A stretch of DNA of 64,000 bases from Amycolatopsis saalfeldensis. GTDB taxonomy: Bacteria > Actinomycetota > Actinomycetes > Mycobacteriales > Pseudonocardiaceae. A program made the translations under genes and the position numbers. Shown piece after piece: positions 39,661 to 48,598 of this stretch. Below the pieces are notes generated by a model. The model saw only the letters and a list, made by a program, of their open reading frames with translations, searched no databases and was not told the origin of the DNA. The stretch spans positions 1 through 64,000 of the forward strand of contig NZ_FOEF01000028.1 of assembly GCF_900110575.1 (NCBI RefSeq), read 5' to 3'. Numbering within the stretch: the stretch's first letter is position 1; each line of letters starts with the position of its first letter.

Positions 39661-41199
39661 TCAGTCAGCGCGACCCCGCCGGAGCGCGGTGCTCAGCCAC
39701 CGGTCGAGGACATCGGGAGACGCCTGCCCACGCCAGCCGAGGTGGGCGTCGGGGCGTACCAGCATCGTGTCCCCCTTGGGGGTCTGACCGGAGATCAGCG
39801 TGGTCGTGCCGTGTTCGCCGAGGTGTTTGACCGTGACCGCGGTGTGCTCATCCCCCATCTCCTGGCCGGAGACCACCAGCGCCCACTTGTTGCCGAGTTC
39901 GGCGTGCAAGCCGGTTCGCCCACCATCTTCGGCGCGCACGCACTCGATGTCCGGAACCCGGTCGCCGGGCCGCGGCCCCTTACCGGACAACCACTTCCGT
40001 GCCCGATGGCCCAGCGGGCCATCCTGGTAGGACACTTTCAGCTGGGAGACGTTCTCCCAGACGAGCCGTTGCATCGTCGCCCTGTTCATCAACGGGATGA
40101 TGACTCGGTCACGCAGCAGGCGGGCGAAGAAGTGGTCCCCGAGGAGCAGGTTGCTGATCGCACCGGTCGACTTGAGCACCTTCGCCGCGATGGGCCGTCG
40201 TTCGGCTTCGTAGCTGTCCAACAGTGCGTGTTCGGCCGAGCCGTTGACGACCATGGCGAGTTTCCAGGCGAGGTTCTCGGCGTCGCCGATACCGGTGTTC
40301 ATTCCCTGGCCACCGAACGGGCTGTGGATGTGGGCGGCGTCGCCGGCCAGCAGGATCCTGCCGTCGCGGTACGTGTCGGCCAGCCTCCGGTGGATCCGGA
40401 ACGACGTGACCCACTCGGGCGAGCGAATCAGCGACCGGTGATAGCCGGTACGTTCCTCCGCCATGCGTGTGATGTCGGCGAGGACCGCCTCTTGGGTCGC
40501 CCGGTCGGTCTCGGTCCCGGGGTCGGCGGTCGGCGCCATCAGCCGCCACAAGTCCGGTCCCGGGAGTGGGAAGGCCCCGAACACGTTGTCGCCCTCGAGC
40601 CACGCGTAGATCGAATTCCGGGCCAGAGGGAGATCCGCGTGGACGTCGACGAGCAGGAAACGCTCCGCGAGCGGCACGCCGGGGAAACCGATGCCGGCGA
40701 GTTGACGTACGCGGCTGTGCGCCCCGTCGCAACCCACGAGCCACGCGACGCGTTTCTCGTCTCCATCCGCGAAAGTCACCAGCACACCGTGCGGATCCTG
40801 TTCAGCCGCAACCACTTCGCGGCCCCACTCGACGTGCCCGCCCAGTTCGACGACGCGTCGACGCAGCGCTGCTTCGACTTCCGCCTGCGAGATCACCAGG
40901 CCGGGTCTCGTGACCAGCGCCGTGCGCTGTCCGACGCGGATACTGGCCGCTTGCTCGCCGTTGAGGTGCACGACGATCCGCTCGACCTGCAGAGAGCGCT
41001 CGGCTAAGTCACTCAGCGCGCCGAGGCGCTCCACCACCTCGATCCCTCTCGGCTGGAGACCCAACGCACGCGACGTCCCGGCGGGTTCAGCCGCTCTGTC
41101 CACGACGCGAACGGTGACGCCGCTCGCGAGCAGTCCGCACGCAAGGGTCAGTCCGGTAGGGCCGGCGCCGGCGATCAGCACCTCGGGTTCGGGTTCCAT
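39661..41199 (-). CDS. FAD-dependent aromatic-type hydroxylase (class A monooxygenase)
   Basis: 512 residues from ATG 41199 (AAGGAG upstream); the frame is open to 41304. The motifs are LIAGAGPTGLTLACGLL (FAD GxGxxG), GCDGAHSRVR (DG motif), and LLAGDAAHIHSPFGGQGMNTGIGDAENLAWKL (GD motif). A C-terminal thioredoxin-like domain from about residue 390 is as in PgaE/RdmE-type polyketide hydroxylases. It uses NAD(P)H and O2 to hydroxylate or epoxidise. The substrate is probably the cluster product or an aromatic starter. Confidence 0.88.
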   Translation of the reverse strand: MEPEPEVLIAGAGPTGLTLACGLLASGVTVRVVDRAAEPAGTSRALGLQPRGIEVVERLGALSDLAERSLQVERIVVHLNGEQAASIRVGQRTALVTRPGLVISQAEVEAALRRRVVELGGHVEWGREVVAAEQDPHGVLVTFADGDEKRVAWLVGCDGAHSRVRQLAGIGFPGVPLAERFLLVDVHADLPLARNSIYAWLEGDNVFGAFPLPGPDLWRLMAPTADPGTETDRATQEAVLADITRMAEERTGYHRSLIRSPEWVTSFRIHRRLADTYRDGRILLAGDAAHIHSPFGGQGMNTGIGDAENLAWKLAMVVNGSAEHALLDSYEAERRPIAAKVLKSTGAISNLLLGDHFFARLLRDRVIIPLMNRATMQRLVWENVSQLKVSYQDGPLGHRARKWLSGKGPRPGDRVPDIECVRAEDGGRTGLHAELGNKWALVVSGQEMGDEHTAVTVKHLGEHGTTTLISGQTPKGDTMLVRPDAHLGWRGQASPDVLDRWLSTALRRGRAD

Positions 41200-41227
41200 C
41201 AGGACGCTCCTTTTGACCGGATCACGA

Positions 41228-41425
41228 CTACCGCACGCACTCGGCTGCCCGTCGTCTGCGCCACCAGACGTAGCCGAGCGCTCCGACGACCAGGTGGGCT
41301 GCACCGAGGACGATCAGTGCGATACCGGCACCGGGACTGATCCACAGGTGCACGGCCGCGCCCGTCAGAACGACCAGGACCGTGATCACCGCCAGCGAGT
41401 GGCGTGCCCGCCCAGGTTTGCGCAC
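41228..41425 (-). CDS. Small two-helix membrane protein
   Basis: 65 residues from GTG 41425 behind GGAGGGCGACAG on the minus strand. Two helices (LAVITVLVVLTGAAVHLWI, AGIALIVLGAAHLVVGALGYVWW) end in RRRRAAECVR. No family is recognised. It lies between two FAD monooxygenase genes in the same direction, 28 bp from each, so it is probably co-transcribed. It might be an anchor or accessory to one of them. Confidence 0.55.
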   Translation of the reverse strand: MRKPGRARHSLAVITVLVVLTGAAVHLWISPGAGIALIVLGAAHLVVGALGYVWWRRRRAAECVR

Positions 41426-41452
41426 CTGTCGCCCTCCAGAGTCGGATCGAGC

Positions 41453-42625
41453 TCAATGCCTGCCGTCGAGCTGGAAGTGCCGCCGCACCAGGTGACGCAC
41501 CGGCGGGAACGAGACCATCCGCATCACCAGGTTGCGTGCGAAGACGTGGAAACGGCTTCCCGGCGCGTGTGCCGCGGTGTTACGCCTGCCCATCTTCTGG
41601 AGACGCTCGATGTCGGGACGGAGCTTCGCCTCCCAAGTATCAAGGGCGGCGGTGATGTCATCGCCGGCGCGGTCGAGCTCCGTGGCGAGCAGGTCCGCGC
41701 CGCCCACCGCCAGGGACGCGCCGTACCCGCCGAACAGGCTGACACACCACGCCGCGTCGCCGATCAGGACGACTCGCCCGTCACTCCACCGATCGGTCAC
41801 CACCTGGCACACGCTGTCGAAGTAGAGCGAATCCGACGTGGTCACGAGATCCAGCAGATCCGGCACCGCCCAGCCGAGATCACCGAACCTGTCGACGACC
41901 GCCCGCGGTCCCTTCGCCAGCTCGGCGTCCGGGTCGCGCGTTCCGTAGGTGAAGAACGCCGCGGTGCGATCCGGGCCCAGATTGGTGATCGCGAGCGTGC
42001 GACCGGTCGAGGTGAGCGTGGTGGTCGTTCCGGATCGGGTTCCCGCGGGCATTGTCTCCAGCGGAATGGCCGCGACGATGTGGTTCAGGTCCCGACGGAA
42101 CCGGTGCTCCGGTCCGAAGACAAGCTGGCGCACCTTCGAGTGCACGCCGTCAGCACCGATGAGCAGGTCCGCGTGCTCGGTCGCGCCGTCGCTGAGTCCG
42201 ACGCGGACACCGGTACCGTCCTTGGTGATGGAGTCGATCGTGGTGCCGAAGCGGATCTCGACCTCCCGCCGGACCTCGTCGTACAGCACGGTCTCGATGT
42301 CACCGCGCAGCAGGGTGAGGTTGCGCTCATCGAGGATCGATTCCAGGGTCGACCTCGCCACCGAAAAGTGCCGGCGTCCGTCGGGCTTGACGTAGTCAAG
42401 GCGCGGGACTCCGGTGTGCCGTTGGCGAAGGCCCGGCAACACACCCATCCGCTCCGCTGCTTCGTAGCCGAGCCCGAAGAAGTTGAGCACGTAACCCGCC
42501 CCGCGCGGGTGCGGCGCCCGCTCCAGCACGAGCGGTTCCCAGCCGATCTGCCGCAGTCGCAGTGCCGTGGCCAGGCCCGCTATTCCCGCACCGACGATCA
42601 CGGCCCGCTTGGGCACGCTGGTCAT
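41453..42625 (-). CDS. TetX-like FAD-dependent monooxygenase
   Basis: 390 residues from ATG 42625 with a weak GGGA upstream. An apparent extension to 44035 is an overlapping shadow of the MFS gene. Motifs: VIVGAGIAGLATALRL, LIGADGVHSKVRQL, and VLIGDAAWCVSLFGGYGASLAVGGADLLATEL. Unlike the other monooxygenase, it has no C-terminal thioredoxin-like domain. It is closest in style to TetX/UbiH single-component enzymes. It may tailor the product or detoxify it for the producer; the adjacent exporter makes self-protection conceivable. Confidence 0.86.
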   Translation of the reverse strand: MTSVPKRAVIVGAGIAGLATALRLRQIGWEPLVLERAPHPRGAGYVLNFFGLGYEAAERMGVLPGLRQRHTGVPRLDYVKPDGRRHFSVARSTLESILDERNLTLLRGDIETVLYDEVRREVEIRFGTTIDSITKDGTGVRVGLSDGATEHADLLIGADGVHSKVRQLVFGPEHRFRRDLNHIVAAIPLETMPAGTRSGTTTTLTSTGRTLAITNLGPDRTAAFFTYGTRDPDAELAKGPRAVVDRFGDLGWAVPDLLDLVTTSDSLYFDSVCQVVTDRWSDGRVVLIGDAAWCVSLFGGYGASLAVGGADLLATELDRAGDDITAALDTWEAKLRPDIERLQKMGRRNTAAHAPGSRFHVFARNLVMRMVSFPPVRHLVRRHFQLDGRH

Positions 42626-42642
42626 GTGGTCCCGGTATCCCT

Positions 42643-44127
42643 TCAGCTGTCCAACTCGGCCTTCTGGAGCGCGATCACGTCGACCTTCCCGCCACGCCCG
42701 TCCTCGCGGAACAGGAAGAGCGCCACGATCGCGGTGACCACCATCAGTGCCGCAGCCGCGATGAAGGCAAAGACGAAGCCGTCCACCAGCGCCTCGGACC
42801 CGGCTCGACCGGCTGTCTTCGACGTGGCCACAGTGGACAGCGCCGCGAGACCGAGCGCACCACCGACCTGAAGGCTGACGTTGAGCATGGCCGACGCGAT
42901 ACCGGTGTGCGCCTGGGGAACACCGGTCAGCGCCGCGACTGTGGAGGGCACCACCATGATCGCGAAGCCCAGCGCCACCACCACCGACGGCGCGATGACA
43001 CTCCACATCAGCGATCCATCGGGAGTGATTTGGGTGAACCACAGCAGTCCGGCAGCGGCGACAAGTGCCCCGCCGAACAAGACGAATCTGATGCCGATGC
43101 GCTGCACCAGCATCGGACCGACGCCCGAGGCGACCACGAGGATCAGTGTGAGTGGCAGGTAGGCCAAGCCGGTCTTGAGCGCGGAGTAGCCCAGCACCTG
43201 CTGCTGGTAAAGCGTGGCGAAGTAGAACAGCGCGAACATAGCGGCACCGCGCAGGGCGGTGACGATGTTCGCCCCGGCCAGCGACCGCTCCCGAAACAGC
43301 GAGAACGTGACGAGCGGCTCGCGCGCAATCCGCGTTTCGTGAACGACGAAGTAGCTGAGCAGCAGGACAGCGGCGATCAGGACGACGACTGTCCTGGCGC
43401 TGCCCCAGCCGCCCGTGCTCGCGCTGAGCACGCCATAGGCGAGAAGTCCCACGCCGGCCGTGGAGGTTACTGCGCCGACGAAGTCGAAGCGCTGGTGCCG
43501 GCGGGCAGGTCGGTCTGGGCGCAGGTTGCGCAACGCCGCGACGAACAGGACCGCCGCGATGGGCACGTTGATCAGGAAGATCCAACGCCAGCCGGGGCCG
43601 TTCACCAGCAGCCCGCCCAGGACCAGACCGAGCGCACTGCTGAGGCCATAGGCCGCCCCCCACAGGACGAAGGCCCGGTCCCGCCCCTTGCCCACCGGGA
43701 AGTGCGACGCGATCAAAGCGAGGGTCATCGGAGCGATGAGCGCGGCCGCCAAACCCTGCACCGCGCGTGCGCCGACGAGCAGGCCCGCGTCCCGGGTCAG
43801 CCCGGCGACCAGCGAGGTCACCACGAACAGCGCCAACCCGCCCAGGAAAACCTTGCGGCGCCCCAACAGATCGCCGGCACGTCCGCCGAGCAGCAGGAAC
43901 CCGCCGAAGGTCACCATGTAGGCGTTGACGATCCAGGACAGCGTGTCCGGAGAGAACCCCAGCTGGTGCCCGATCGACGGCAGAGCGACATTGACCACCG
44001 TGACGTCGATGCCGTCGAGAACCTGGGCCGCGCACAGGACGGCGAGGACGACGGTGTGCTTGGCCGTCCAGACGAACGGTTCGACCTCAGCGGATGGCTC
44101 GTGCTCGCGGTTGTCAGCCCTCGACAT
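42643..44127 (-). CDS. MFS exporter, DHA2 (14-helix) type
   Basis: 494 residues, ATG 44127. Diagnostic segments are LDGIDVTVVNVALPSI (DHA2 motif D1), GGRAGDLLGRRKVFLGGL (motif A), GARAVQGLAAALIAPMTLALI (motif B) and GLVLGGLLVNGPGWRWIFLINVPIA (motif C). It is 18 bp upstream of the TetX-like gene and divergent from a tetR gene across a double operator, the classic layout of a self-resistance exporter. It probably exports the cluster product. Confidence 0.92.
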   Translation of the reverse strand: MSRADNREHEPSAEVEPFVWTAKHTVVLAVLCAAQVLDGIDVTVVNVALPSIGHQLGFSPDTLSWIVNAYMVTFGGFLLLGGRAGDLLGRRKVFLGGLALFVVTSLVAGLTRDAGLLVGARAVQGLAAALIAPMTLALIASHFPVGKGRDRAFVLWGAAYGLSSALGLVLGGLLVNGPGWRWIFLINVPIAAVLFVAALRNLRPDRPARRHQRFDFVGAVTSTAGVGLLAYGVLSASTGGWGSARTVVVLIAAVLLLSYFVVHETRIAREPLVTFSLFRERSLAGANIVTALRGAAMFALFYFATLYQQQVLGYSALKTGLAYLPLTLILVVASGVGPMLVQRIGIRFVLFGGALVAAAGLLWFTQITPDGSLMWSVIAPSVVVALGFAIMVVPSTVAALTGVPQAHTGIASAMLNVSLQVGGALGLAALSTVATSKTAGRAGSEALVDGFVFAFIAAAALMVVTAIVALFLFREDGRGGKVDVIALQKAELDS

Positions 44128-44162
44128 CCTGGCTTGCCTCTCCTCTTAGCTTCATCACACAA

Positions 44163-44204
44163 GTATGAACACTGCGCTCATAGTGTATGAGTGCGTGTTC
44201 ATAC
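44163..44204. promoter_or_regulatory. Double TetR-type operator between MFS and tetR
   Basis: Two tandem dyads: TATGA-N9-TCATA (44164-44182) and TATGA-N8-TCATA (44186-44203). Together they form a 42-bp imperfect palindrome with outer arms GTATGAACAC and GTGTTCATAC. It lies 36 bp from the MFS start and 64 bp from the tetR start. It is the expected binding site of the adjacent TetR protein. Confidence 0.75.
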
Positions 44205-44267
44205 CTGGCAAGTCCAGGACATACCGCGAGGTCGCAGGCCGACTCGGGAACGTCTAGATTGGTTCCC

Positions 44268-44924
44268 ATGTCACCCCGTGGAGTCGCGATCACCGATCTC
44301 CGGCACCACCTCTTCCGGGCCGCCGAGCGCGTGCTGGCCCGGGAGGGGCCGGGCGGCCTCACCGGCCGAGCCATCACCCGGGAAGCAGGGTGCGCGACGG
44401 GGTTGCTTTACAACCATTTCGGCAGTCTCGACGACTTCCTCACCGAATTCGCCGTCGAACGGGCACGACTGGCGGCACGGGGAGCCGAGGAACTGCCCGC
44501 TCGGGCCGGCACCGGCACGGTCGCCGGCAACCTCACCGAGGCGGCCTTGGCACTGCCGGTGTCGGACCTGCCCGCGCTCGCCGCCCTCATGGCGTCGAGG
44601 CCGGCTCTGGCGCCCCGGGTACGCGAGGCGCTCGAAGCCGGCGCACCGGGGCTCGACGAGATAGAGAAGGCGTTCGGCAGGTACCTCGACGTAGAGAAGG
44701 CCCTGGGGCGGATCGCGGCGGACCTGGACACCGAGGCGTTCGCACTCGCCCTCGTCGGCACGGTCCACCACCTTTTGCACCGGTACTCGCCCGGCGGTCT
44801 GGCCCCCGCAGGGAAGGTGCGTCGGGTGGTGGCGGCGCTGGCCGCGAGGATGGCGCCTACGGACGGGGACCGGACGGTTCCAGGCGCAACTCCAGAGGCA
44901 GTTCCGCCCGGCCCGCCACGTTGA
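44268..44924 (+). CDS. TetR-family repressor
   Basis: 218 residues from ATG 44268; the frame is open to 44187, inside the operator region, so the later start is preferred. The helix-turn-helix reads ITDLRHHLFRAAERVLAREG, LTGRAITREAGCATGLLYNHFGS. The C-terminal domain is Ala/Leu-rich and should bind the inducer. It is divergent from the DHA2 exporter, so it probably releases it when the product accumulates. The 3' end overlaps that of the LuxR gene on the other strand by 68 bp. Confidence 0.9.
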   Translation: MSPRGVAITDLRHHLFRAAERVLAREGPGGLTGRAITREAGCATGLLYNHFGSLDDFLTEFAVERARLAARGAEELPARAGTGTVAGNLTEAALALPVSDLPALAALMASRPALAPRVREALEAGAPGLDEIEKAFGRYLDVEKALGRIAADLDTEAFALALVGTVHHLLHRYSPGGLAPAGKVRRVVAALAARMAPTDGDRTVPGATPEAVPPGPPR

Positions 44925-47646
44925 GTTTCCGGTATGCCTTGGTCAGGTGCTGTTCCACGGTGCTGATCGTCACGTGAAGCCGGTTGGCGATCTGCTGATT
45001 GGTCAATCCTTTGGAGGCCAGAGCCGCCACCTTGCGCTCCGCCGCGCTGAGGTCTCCGGGAACACGGGGTCCAGGTAACTCGTGCGGCGCGAGGTGACCC
45101 GCTTCCGGCGGCAGCGCGCGCAGCAGGTTCACCGCGCCGCACTCCTTGGCGAGTTCACGCGCACTGCGCGCGGCTTTCGACGCGAGCCGGTGGTCGTGAC
45201 GGGCGTAGTGGGCCTGACTGAGGTCCGCGTATGCCAGGGCCGCCTCGAGCCGGTCGCCACTGTCCTGGAGCACGTCGATAGCCTCCCGAAGCACTGCCGG
45301 CCGGTCCACGACGTCCTCTGTCAACGCACGTACGCGCAGAGAGATCCCCCTCGCCCGCGAGTTGCCGGGTGCCAGCCGGACCACCTGTTCATCGACGAGT
45401 CGCCTTGCCTGGTCCGACTGCCCCAAACCGAGGTAGGCCATCGCGGAGTCGCTGCGCCACGGCACGAGCGCGGGCGCGTCCACATTCCATGAGGTCATGA
45501 GCTCACCGCAGGCCGTGAAGTCGCCCAGGGCAGCGTGGAAGTGGTTGTTCGCCAGCAGGTGCCTGCCGCGGGCATGCAGGTAGTGCAGGGCGAACGGCGT
45601 CTTGAACATGACGTCCGGCACCGGCATGCTCAGGTACGAGTTCGCCGCCGCGAGATCGCCGGTAGCGGTGGCTGCCAGCAAGGCGCCGGCCAACGGCAGT
45701 CCGACCCCGACACCCCAGCTCGCCGCGGGGATGACCGTCAGCGCACGGTGCGCCTGAGCGCTCGCCGCTTCCAGCCGTCCCTGCCGGAAGTTGATGACCG
45801 ACCCGAGCGCCGCCAGCAGACCGTGCCACGTCGTCATCCGGCGGACCGCGGCCTCCTCGAGGAAGCTGTCGCACCATGACCTCGCACAACTCAATCGGTC
45901 GCTGTAGATCATCGCCACCAGTGCCGAGGTGATCGACACCGGGGTCATGTCGTCCATCCGCGAACTGTGCAGGATCTGCTCGGCCTGGATGAGGACCTTC
46001 TCCGCGTGGGCGCTGTCGTGCATATGGGCCACCAGCGACGCGCTCTTCAGCGGTTGCGGGGCCGAGAGCAGCGGAGCGCCCTGGTGCGCCTCGTCCGCGA
46101 CCGCGGGGTGCGCGGCACCTGGGTACAGGTGGCCGACCCAGAACCGGAGTGTCCGGATGTCGACCGCGTCCGGGGGACCCGCGTCCTCGCCGGACTGGGC
46201 CCGTTGCACGTCTTCGAGCATGTCGAGCGCATCGGTGATGCGACCGTGCCAGAGCAGGTAGGCGAACAGCTTGACAATGCCCTGCCCGCCGAGCTGGTGC
46301 GCTTTGAAGGCGACGCGAAGGGCCGGGATGTGCCTCACTACCGAAGCCGGATCGAGTTGCCACTCAACCCACGCCAGGGCGGACCTGGTCGCGACGTCCA
46401 GTCGCCCACCGGCGGTGGACCGGTTGGCCAGTCTGAGGAAGCCGATGGCCGAACGCGGTTCCCCAGCGGAAAGCACCTGTCCCGCGGCCTCGTGCAGGAC
46501 TCGGACCATCGAGGCGCTCGGCACGACGTCCGCGGCGAGCAACTGCTCGGCGACGGCGAAGACCGGGGCGCCGTACTCGTGCAACGTGGTCGCGGCACGG
46601 GCGTGCAGCGACGTTCGCTGTTCGGCCGGGATCCCGTACAGCACCACCTCTCGCATCGCCTCGTGGCGGAAACACCATCCGTTGAGCAGACCGGCATCCC
46701 GCAACGCGGTCAGTGCGTCCGCGACGAGCACATCGGAGAGGCCCAGCACCTTGCCCAGCACCATCGTCGACGCCTGGTCGCCGACGATCGCCAGACCGCG
46801 GGCGACCAATTGGACCGAGGCCTCGGACCGCACCACGCAGTTCTCGATCGCCCTCCGGAACGCGTCACCCACGGGGAGGGTCCCCTCCGACGCGGTACCA
46901 GCCGCCGCACAGTCCTCGGCGAGAGCCCATACCAGAAGCGGGTTGCCGCCAGTGACCGAGTGGCACACCGAAACCAGCGCATCGCCGGTGTCCTGGCCGA
47001 GTTCGTCGGCCAGGAAGCGCGCGATCCCCCGTTCGGACAGCGGCGCCAGCTCGATGAGCCGGGAGCGCAACTCGTGCAGCAACTCTTCACGAAGAACCGG
47101 TTTCGCCTGCCGAGCGGACGCGCGTTCACCGAGCAGCACGAGGATCCGCGCCGACCTCAACCGCCGGAGGAGGTACAGCAGGCACTGTTGCGACGCCGGA
47201 TCGAGGTTGTGCGCGTCGTCGATGATCAGCACGACGGGTCGATCGATCGCCAAGTCACGCAGCACTTCCCACATCCGGGTGTGCCAACGACCGCGTGCCA
47301 CCGCAGCCTCGCCGCCGGCGACCCGGGACTGATCGGAATGCCAGATCGTGTTGAGTCCCTCGTCGAGCAGTTCGGCAACGCGCTCGGCGAATTCAGCGGG
47401 CAGGCTGGTATCCCTGAGCAACTGGTCTATCGCACCCAGCGGATCCGCGTGTTCGACCCGGGACGCCGCAGCATGTAGGATATGCGCACCCGCAGAACGC
47501 GTACGCAGCTCGACCGCTTCCAGAAACACGGTCTTACCACTGCCCATAGGCCCACTGATCAAGGCGACATTGCTGCGACCGGAGGAACAATTCCGGAATA
47601 GTTGATCAATGACGGCCAGCTCTTCATCGCGTTCGACCAGGCCCAC
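44857..47646 (-). CDS. LAL-type LuxR transcriptional activator
   Basis: 929 residues from GTG 47646 (GGGGGAA upstream). The N-terminal AAA/STAND ATPase has Walker A SGPMGSGKTVFL near residue 32 and Walker B VVLIIDDAHNLD near 140. A long helical TPR-like region follows. The C-terminus has a LuxR helix-turn-helix (LSAAERKVAALASKGLTNQQ, ISTVEQHLTKAYRKL). LAL proteins are pathway-specific activators of actinomycete polyketide clusters. It is probably the cluster activator. Confidence 0.92.
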   Translation of the reverse strand: MGLVERDEELAVIDQLFRNCSSGRSNVALISGPMGSGKTVFLEAVELRTRSAGAHILHAAASRVEHADPLGAIDQLLRDTSLPAEFAERVAELLDEGLNTIWHSDQSRVAGGEAAVARGRWHTRMWEVLRDLAIDRPVVLIIDDAHNLDPASQQCLLYLLRRLRSARILVLLGERASARQAKPVLREELLHELRSRLIELAPLSERGIARFLADELGQDTGDALVSVCHSVTGGNPLLVWALAEDCAAAGTASEGTLPVGDAFRRAIENCVVRSEASVQLVARGLAIVGDQASTMVLGKVLGLSDVLVADALTALRDAGLLNGWCFRHEAMREVVLYGIPAEQRTSLHARAATTLHEYGAPVFAVAEQLLAADVVPSASMVRVLHEAAGQVLSAGEPRSAIGFLRLANRSTAGGRLDVATRSALAWVEWQLDPASVVRHIPALRVAFKAHQLGGQGIVKLFAYLLWHGRITDALDMLEDVQRAQSGEDAGPPDAVDIRTLRFWVGHLYPGAAHPAVADEAHQGAPLLSAPQPLKSASLVAHMHDSAHAEKVLIQAEQILHSSRMDDMTPVSITSALVAMIYSDRLSCARSWCDSFLEEAAVRRMTTWHGLLAALGSVINFRQGRLEAASAQAHRALTVIPAASWGVGVGLPLAGALLAATATGDLAAANSYLSMPVPDVMFKTPFALHYLHARGRHLLANNHFHAALGDFTACGELMTSWNVDAPALVPWRSDSAMAYLGLGQSDQARRLVDEQVVRLAPGNSRARGISLRVRALTEDVVDRPAVLREAIDVLQDSGDRLEAALAYADLSQAHYARHDHRLASKAARSARELAKECGAVNLLRALPPEAGHLAPHELPGPRVPGDLSAAERKVAALASKGLTNQQIANRLHVTISTVEQHLTKAYRKLNVAGRAELPLELRLEPSGPRP

Positions 47647-47800
47647 ACTTCCCCCCGTGTCACCGACCCCCGACCCCTACAGGATCCACCCCCATCGAGG
47701 CCGAGCATACCCCTAAAGTGTGTTACTGGCCAACAGGTGTGGTTCGACGGTGTCCACGACCCAACCTGGCCGAAGCACTACCGATCCCCTTAGACGATGA

Positions 47801-48598
47801 TCACCGCCCTCCCGACGCCGCCCGGATGTCCGCAGCGACAACGGGCAATACGTCACCGATCGATTCAGCTACGAAGAAATGCCCGCCCGGAATCATTCTC
47901 ACGACCGCCCCAGCCGTGGTGTGCCGTTTCCATCCGTCAAGTTCTTCAAAGCTCGTAGAATGGTCTCCTATACCACCGAGAATGGTGATCGGGCAATCCA
48001 GGGGCGGTTCCTCACGGCAAGTGTAGGTTTCCACCATCGTATAGTCGGCGCGCAAAGTCGGCAGGATCGAGGACAACGCCGACGGGTTGTTCAGGAGTTC
48101 GACCGGGGTTCCGCTCAGCTCCTTGAGCTTGGCGACGAACTCGGACGCCGGCGCTCCGGGAGCGAGACCCTCGCGCGGGGGCACGTGGGGAGCGGGGTTG
48201 CCGGACACCACCAGGCACGTCGGCTCGGCCTGGCACAGCCGTCGCGCGGCCCGGCACGCCTCGAACGCGACCAACGCGCCCAGGCTGTGCCCGAACCACG
48301 CGTACGGGCGGTCGATCCACGGCCTGATCGCCGCCATCAGTGCGGGAACGAGATCGTCGACACTGGTGAAAGGGATTTCCCCGCGCCTCGTCTCCCGGCC
48401 AGGCAGCCGGATCGCGATCACCTCGATCTCGGGCGCCAGATACTGTGCCCACTGCCGGAACACGGTCGCGCCCCCACCGGCGTGGGGCAGGCAGAACAAC
48501 CGCAACCGGGCACCTGGCACGCGCCGCCACCGCACGCACCAGGAATCCGACCCCTCGCTGGGCGCGGTGTTCAAGCTTTGCCGGACTCGGCCATCCAT
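47801..48598 (-). CDS. Type II thioesterase
   Basis: 265 residues from ATG 48598 (AAAGGGTGG upstream); the frame is open to 48919 only as a shadow of the GMC gene. Motifs are LFCLPHAGGGATVF, the nucleophile elbow WFGHSLGALVAFE (Ser), and the catalytic His in IPGGHFFVAE. Stand-alone thioesterases remove stalled or wrong acyl groups from carrier proteins of PKS and NRPS lines. The start overlaps the end of the upstream GMC oxidoreductase gene by 28 bp, so it is coupled to the NRPS operon. Confidence 0.9.
   Translation of the reverse strand: MDGRVRQSLNTAPSEGSDSWCVRWRRVPGARLRLFCLPHAGGGATVFRQWAQYLAPEIEVIAIRLPGRETRRGEIPFTSVDDLVPALMAAIRPWIDRPYAWFGHSLGALVAFEACRAARRLCQAEPTCLVVSGNPAPHVPPREGLAPGAPASEFVAKLKELSGTPVELLNNPSALSSILPTLRADYTMVETYTCREEPPLDCPITILGGIGDHSTSFEELDGWKRHTTAGAVVRMIPGGHFFVAESIGDVLPVVAADIRAASGGR

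Noticed and set aside
42626-44035. 860-residue reading of the TetX-like gene, extending upstream
   Set aside because: The extra N-terminus overlaps the MFS gene in another frame and has no protein character; the FAD motif begins right after the ATG at 42625.
39661-48598. Aromatic (type II) polyketide cluster, suggested by the PgaE-like hydroxylase
   Set aside because: No ketosynthase alpha/beta, cyclase or stand-alone ACP is present; the core enzymes are type I PKS and NRPS.
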